The translations under genes and the position numbers were made by a program. The notes under the pieces were generated by a model. The model saw only the letters and a list, made by a program, of their open reading frames with translations. It was not told the DNA's origin and did not search any database. From Sphaerolaimus hirsutus (Eukaryota > Nematoda > Chromadorea > Monhysterida > Sphaerolaimidae): a DNA stretch of 64,000 bases. The stretch lies in NCBI GenBank assembly GCA_964036195.1, contig OZ038453.1:14669206-14733205 (forward strand). Direction: 5' to 3'. Positions 61,101-64,000 of the stretch are shown here, piece after piece (position 1 is the first letter of the stretch; each line of letters begins with the position of its first letter).

Positions 61101-61719
61101 GGTGTCACCACTTGCTTGTTGTTCATTGAGGGAAAATGTTTCTAAAAGTTGTTTTTCAAATTCATATCACTCAACACAATCAGAACACGTCACAATCACA
61201 ACAACTATGACTCGATATATTCACCATCCTTCTCCAATATCATATTCAATTCATACAAATATCATGTGTTCCACAACTCACCCAAAATGTGTCCGTCAGG
61301 GTCGCAACTTCCAAACTTCAGAATAGGTGTCCTATGGAGTCTACTCTATTGTGTTAAAATTTCATTGTGATAGCTCAACCGTAGCTCAAGCTATCGCGTT
61401 TTTCCAGCGGCAACTGAAGATGCCCACCCCTGTACTTTCGCCGTCTTTATCACTCGTAACCCCCCACAACGACTTCACATTAATAAAAGGCAACCCTCCA
61501 ATTTGCACCCAGCGCGAAGACGGTTGTTTCGCAGTCCTGGGCTTGGATTCCTTCAGACAGCCGCAACCCGTCAATCTGGAATCGAAATGCATCCCGGACA
61601 ACGAGTACGGCGTGAGTACCGCTGCGCACGAACTTTTACATGCGCTCGGATTCTGGCACGAGCAGACCAGACCCGACAGGGATCAGTATATCGATGTGCG
61701 TGGGGATTACTTTGAGATC
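58128..61719 (+). CDS. Astacin-family zinc metalloprotease (M12A), partial
   Basis: Two exons are supported. The first (about 58128-58386) encodes the end of the propeptide, including the FQGD aspartate-switch motif (58291-58302), and the start of the catalytic domain (KKWPEGKVYYK); donor AAG|GTGAAG, phase 0. The second (from 61408, or a little downstream, to 61719) contains HELLHALGFWHEQTRPDRD, the HExxHxxGFxHExxRxDR zinc site, preceded by a Cys-containing REDGCFAVLGLD segment equivalent to GCWSxVG. The central beta-sheet region (the usual NxI...AM...C segment) was not found between them and may be in the 59359-59558 gap or in unrecognised exons. The Met-turn and C-terminal domains should lie beyond 61719 but were not seen. 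The 5' exon with a signal peptide was also not identified. A secreted or membrane-anchored protease is inferred. Confidence 0.8.
58740..59102 (+). other. Long open frame inside the astacin gene, unassigned
   Basis: A 119-codon frame (FQGCMLQQIPDLKNFGTQPA..., ending CSSTF) runs between two astacin exons and stops just before an inverted repeat. It was not recognised and does not resemble the missing astacin core. It could be a repeat-derived frame. Confidence 0.25.
59105..59358. repeat. Inverted-repeat MITE abutting the assembly gap
   Basis: Arms of about 80 bp (CAACATCTCTAACTGTAGGA ... ATTTTAAAGCTTGAACATTC) are near-perfect reverse complements. The right end coincides with the start of the N run, so assembly may have broken on a further copy. 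Confidence 0.8.
59359..59558. other. Assembly gap (200 N)
   Basis: Exactly 200 unknown bases, probably a nominal scaffold gap rather than a measured length. It lies within the astacin gene. Confidence 0.98.
59750..60395. mobile_element. hAT-like element, AAAAAATCGATT-arm family
   Basis: Starts TAGGGTTGGAAAAAAATAGA and ends GCTTGCCAACCCTA; flanking octamers GTGAGGCA and GTGAGGCC differ at one position. A unique centre of about 450 bp carries short open frames on both strands that are not recognised. Confidence 0.8.
60404..60810. repeat. Inverted repeat, GGCCTATTACACATG family
   Basis: The left arm (AACCCAGTTACTTATGTAGA ... CTCATCTATACCCC) and right arm (TGTATAGATGAGTGACAGGT ... CGGGTTTACATGAGTACC) are inverted. 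Related to 13500-13886. Confidence 0.65.
60915..61432. mobile_element. CAGGGGTGGGCAAC long-TIR element upstream of the astacin active-site exon
   Basis: The arms 60915-61075 and 61273-61432 are near-identical inverted copies. The ends are CAGGGGTGGGCAACT and its complement GATGCCCACCCCTG, flanked by TA. The right arm contains GCGTTTTTCCAG, which fits a 3' splice site, and its open frame runs on into the astacin exon. Confidence 0.82.
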
Positions 61720-62013
61720 GTAAAAGTTGAAAAAATTTCGGAAAATCTGTCAAAAATGAGATATAATGATATTTTCTGAGAAATATAACCTGGAAAAAAT
61801 ATATCGCATTTGCTCGAAAACCCCCCGCCTCTCGAAACACCCCCAGGTATTTTCGAGCGAAGGAAAAAAACCCTCCTTGAAATAACCACCCCCGTCTGGA
61901 ATAACGTTCCAGAGTTGTTAAAAGGTACGTACGTTTACTCGAAAAATACGCGTACGCGAGTACGCGGTAAATACGTTTACATATACTTTTAAAAAAAGTA
62001 ACGTACTCACATG

Positions 62014-63204
62014 CAACGATGGAAAGAACACAGAAATTGAACACAGAAACTCATTGAGTTTCTGTGTTTTTGTTTTACACAGAAACACGGAAACTCACAA
62101 ATTTTGAAAAACTCAAAACTCAAAAGAGTTTTTTTTGGAGAACACAGAAACACAGAAACACGGAAACACAGAAAAGTTTTTTGAGTTTTTTCAGCGAAGT
62201 GGTTGAATTCACATGAATTCAGCTTAACTGATTAAACAAGATAAGATATGCATGTATAGTATATGTAAATAATATGTACATAAATGTATTCATATTTTAT
62301 TATGGAACAAAGTAGAAATTAAAGATGGCATGCACAATTGCACATATCCTGGTGGAATTGACAATTTAAGTTTCAACATGTTTCAGTATACCATATTACC
62401 TCGAATTAACCCCCCTCAAAATGGAATGGCAAAATCATAAGCCCCCTCCAAATACCCCCCTCTGGGATGATGTACATGTATTATCCAATGTATATGGTGT
62501 ATTTATTACTGCTAATATGCATCGCAGCTACACATAGACTGTACTAGATTGTGCAGCTATCTACACATTTGATTCAAATATATCCTGTTTGTACATTTAT
62601 AACCTATGTGGGTATGTAAATGCCTACTATTTACCATGATCCTCATGCAATTTTCTGACAAAATAATACCCCCCTCAAATAAGCCCCCCTGTCAAAATTT
62701 GCTGCTGAAATAATAAACCCCCATTTCAAGGTAATACAGTAGTTGTAGTTAAAATCAATTCTGTAGCCTTCCATACAGTGCACATCCATTGAAGAATTTT
62801 GGAGTACTGCGTCAATTGTCATTACTGGGCATTTTGTTGATGCTGGTGTTGTGATGTGGATTTCCTCATTGTGGACATTTTTATGGACTTTTTAGACACT
62901 TGAATGAATACACAGATGTTATGTGGGGGCTAAACATGTGCAAAACCAATATAGTATAAGAAAACCACTGTTTCCACATCGAAATGCCGTAAATCATAAT
63001 TTTTTGGAAAAACTTGAGTTTTTTGGGGAAAAACTCAAGTTTTTTAGTAAAAAACTCAAAAAACTCAAGTTTTTACAAAAAACACAGAAATAAAAACAGA
63101 GTTACTCAAGTTTTTTTCGAGAAAAAAACTCAAAACACAGGTATTCATTTTTGAAAAACTCAAAACACAGAAAGTGTTTTTTTTGGAGAACTTACCCATC
63201 GTTG
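62014..63204. mobile_element. hAT-like element, CAGAAACTC-arm family, copy 2, with nested insertion
   Basis: Starts CAACGATGGAAAGAACACAG and ends TTACCCATCGTTG, with a perfect duplication CTCACATG (62006-62013 and 63205-63212). The centre matches 19300-19480 and is split by 62389-62741. Confidence 0.88.
62389..62741. mobile_element. Uninterrupted TACCATATTACCTCG element nested in the CAGAAACTC element
   Basis: Its termini resemble 46396-48469. The centre (GCATCGCAGCTACACATAG) is the intact counterpart of the interrupted site there. Confidence 0.82.
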
Positions 63205-64000
63205 CTCACATGTACGTATACATTTTTAAGGCATAAGCGTAAAGAAAATGTATTTATGTGAATTCAATTTGGCACATATTTATAAGGTGACTATGCTGCA
63301 ATTTACTATATTTCCTCGAAATACCCCTGGGAGTGATTGTTTTATAGTGAAAATTTTGAGGGGAGTTAAACAAGGGCGGGTATTTCGAGGGTTTTTTATT
63401 TCGCCAGAATTTTTCAGAACTCTCAGCACTAATCCATTCTTTGTAACATACGCTGAGGTAGAAAAATGCAACAACGTATGTTAAGATCCATGTATAAGAG
63501 TATTTTTATTTACTCACATATATATGTTTGTAAATATAGATAGTATATACTCTGTTCTAACGCGACTTGGTCATTGTTTAAACATGTGTTCTGCATTTCA
63601 CAGAACACAAACTGAAGGTTTTAATATTTACGTTCCATTTATGTTCAATTTTCGGGGGGGGGGGGGGCTTTCGACATGGGGTCAATTATTTAATTCGTAG
63701 GGCCATTTTGAGTGTTGTATTTCAAAAACGTACCCAGTTCTACATATTCTATGAAGAAAAGTGCTCGCTTTTGCATTTTAATGGGAAAAAAATTTGTACT
63801 CACATTTACGCGTGCGTACAAGTAAAAAATAAGTATTTTACGTTTTCGATACTTTGTGGTGAGTAAAAAATAAATACTTTACGTTTACATATACTTTTAA
63901 AAAAGTTCAGTAATTCTAACAACTCTGTAACGTTCATCGTGTATGCAATGTACAGGATGTATTAATTGCTGCCAATATGCATCGCAGCTAGGGATGGCCC
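63205..64000. other. Terminal interval, repeats only
   Basis: A TATTTCCTCGAAATACCCC element begins near 63306, with an interior similar to 14960-15170. From about 63720 there are ACGTTTAC words ending AACAACTCTG (63924), a half-copy of the CAGAGTTG family. No exon recognised. Confidence 0.45.

Overview
The window is nuclear DNA from an invertebrate animal: AT-rich, with split genes, GT-AG introns and a very heavy transposon load. A nematode-like host is suggested by a divergent chemoreceptor-type 7TM gene, a globin with long terminal extensions, an astacin and a BEL/Pao retrotransposon. This placement is inference; no rRNA or mitochondrial marker is present. There is one assembly gap (59359-59558).

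Host genes, left to right. (1) 780-6683 (+): a complete nine-exon ZIP7/SLC39A7-type zinc transporter whose exon phases all close. (2) 7765-15576 (-): a chymotrypsin-fold serine protease in about a dozen small exons, 5' end missing. (3) 22384-30511 (+): an unrecognised gene (X) with GC-rich exons in AT-rich introns and a Glu/Ser-rich C-terminus; its 3' half chains in phase. (4) 33880-35223 (-): a two-exon seven-transmembrane receptor. (5) about 37342-39840 (-): a globin with long N- and C-terminal extensions. (6) 44712-46271 (-): a possible two-exon gene start. (7) about 58128-61719 (+): an astacin metalloprotease, partial. A broken BEL/Pao reverse transcriptase (49430-50620) is also present.

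Most of the rest is non-autonomous transposons. Several families share one architecture: short terminal inverted repeats (TIRs), 8-bp target-site duplications (hAT-like), and inverted arms built from tandem copies of a short word that differs between families (TTCGAA, GGAAAACGG, AAACGTTT, GGCGCTTTT, CAGAAACTC, CCCGAT, ACGTTTACG). Many are nested, and 46396-48469 is a multi-level example whose empty site is preserved at 62389-62741. A second large class has TIRs starting TACCGTATTTCCTCG and poly-G/C interiors. Two long near-perfect foldbacks occur at 32769-33882 and 54800-55540.

The most interesting signal is a palindromic family of about 160-195 bp that begins GTGCCA/GTGACA and ends in AG. 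In gene X two copies are themselves introns, and removing each restores the reading frame exactly. A third copy appears to be an intron of the serine protease. All three are sense-oriented, in phase 2, and follow exon-terminal CAG, which is the behaviour expected of introner-like, intron-making transposons.
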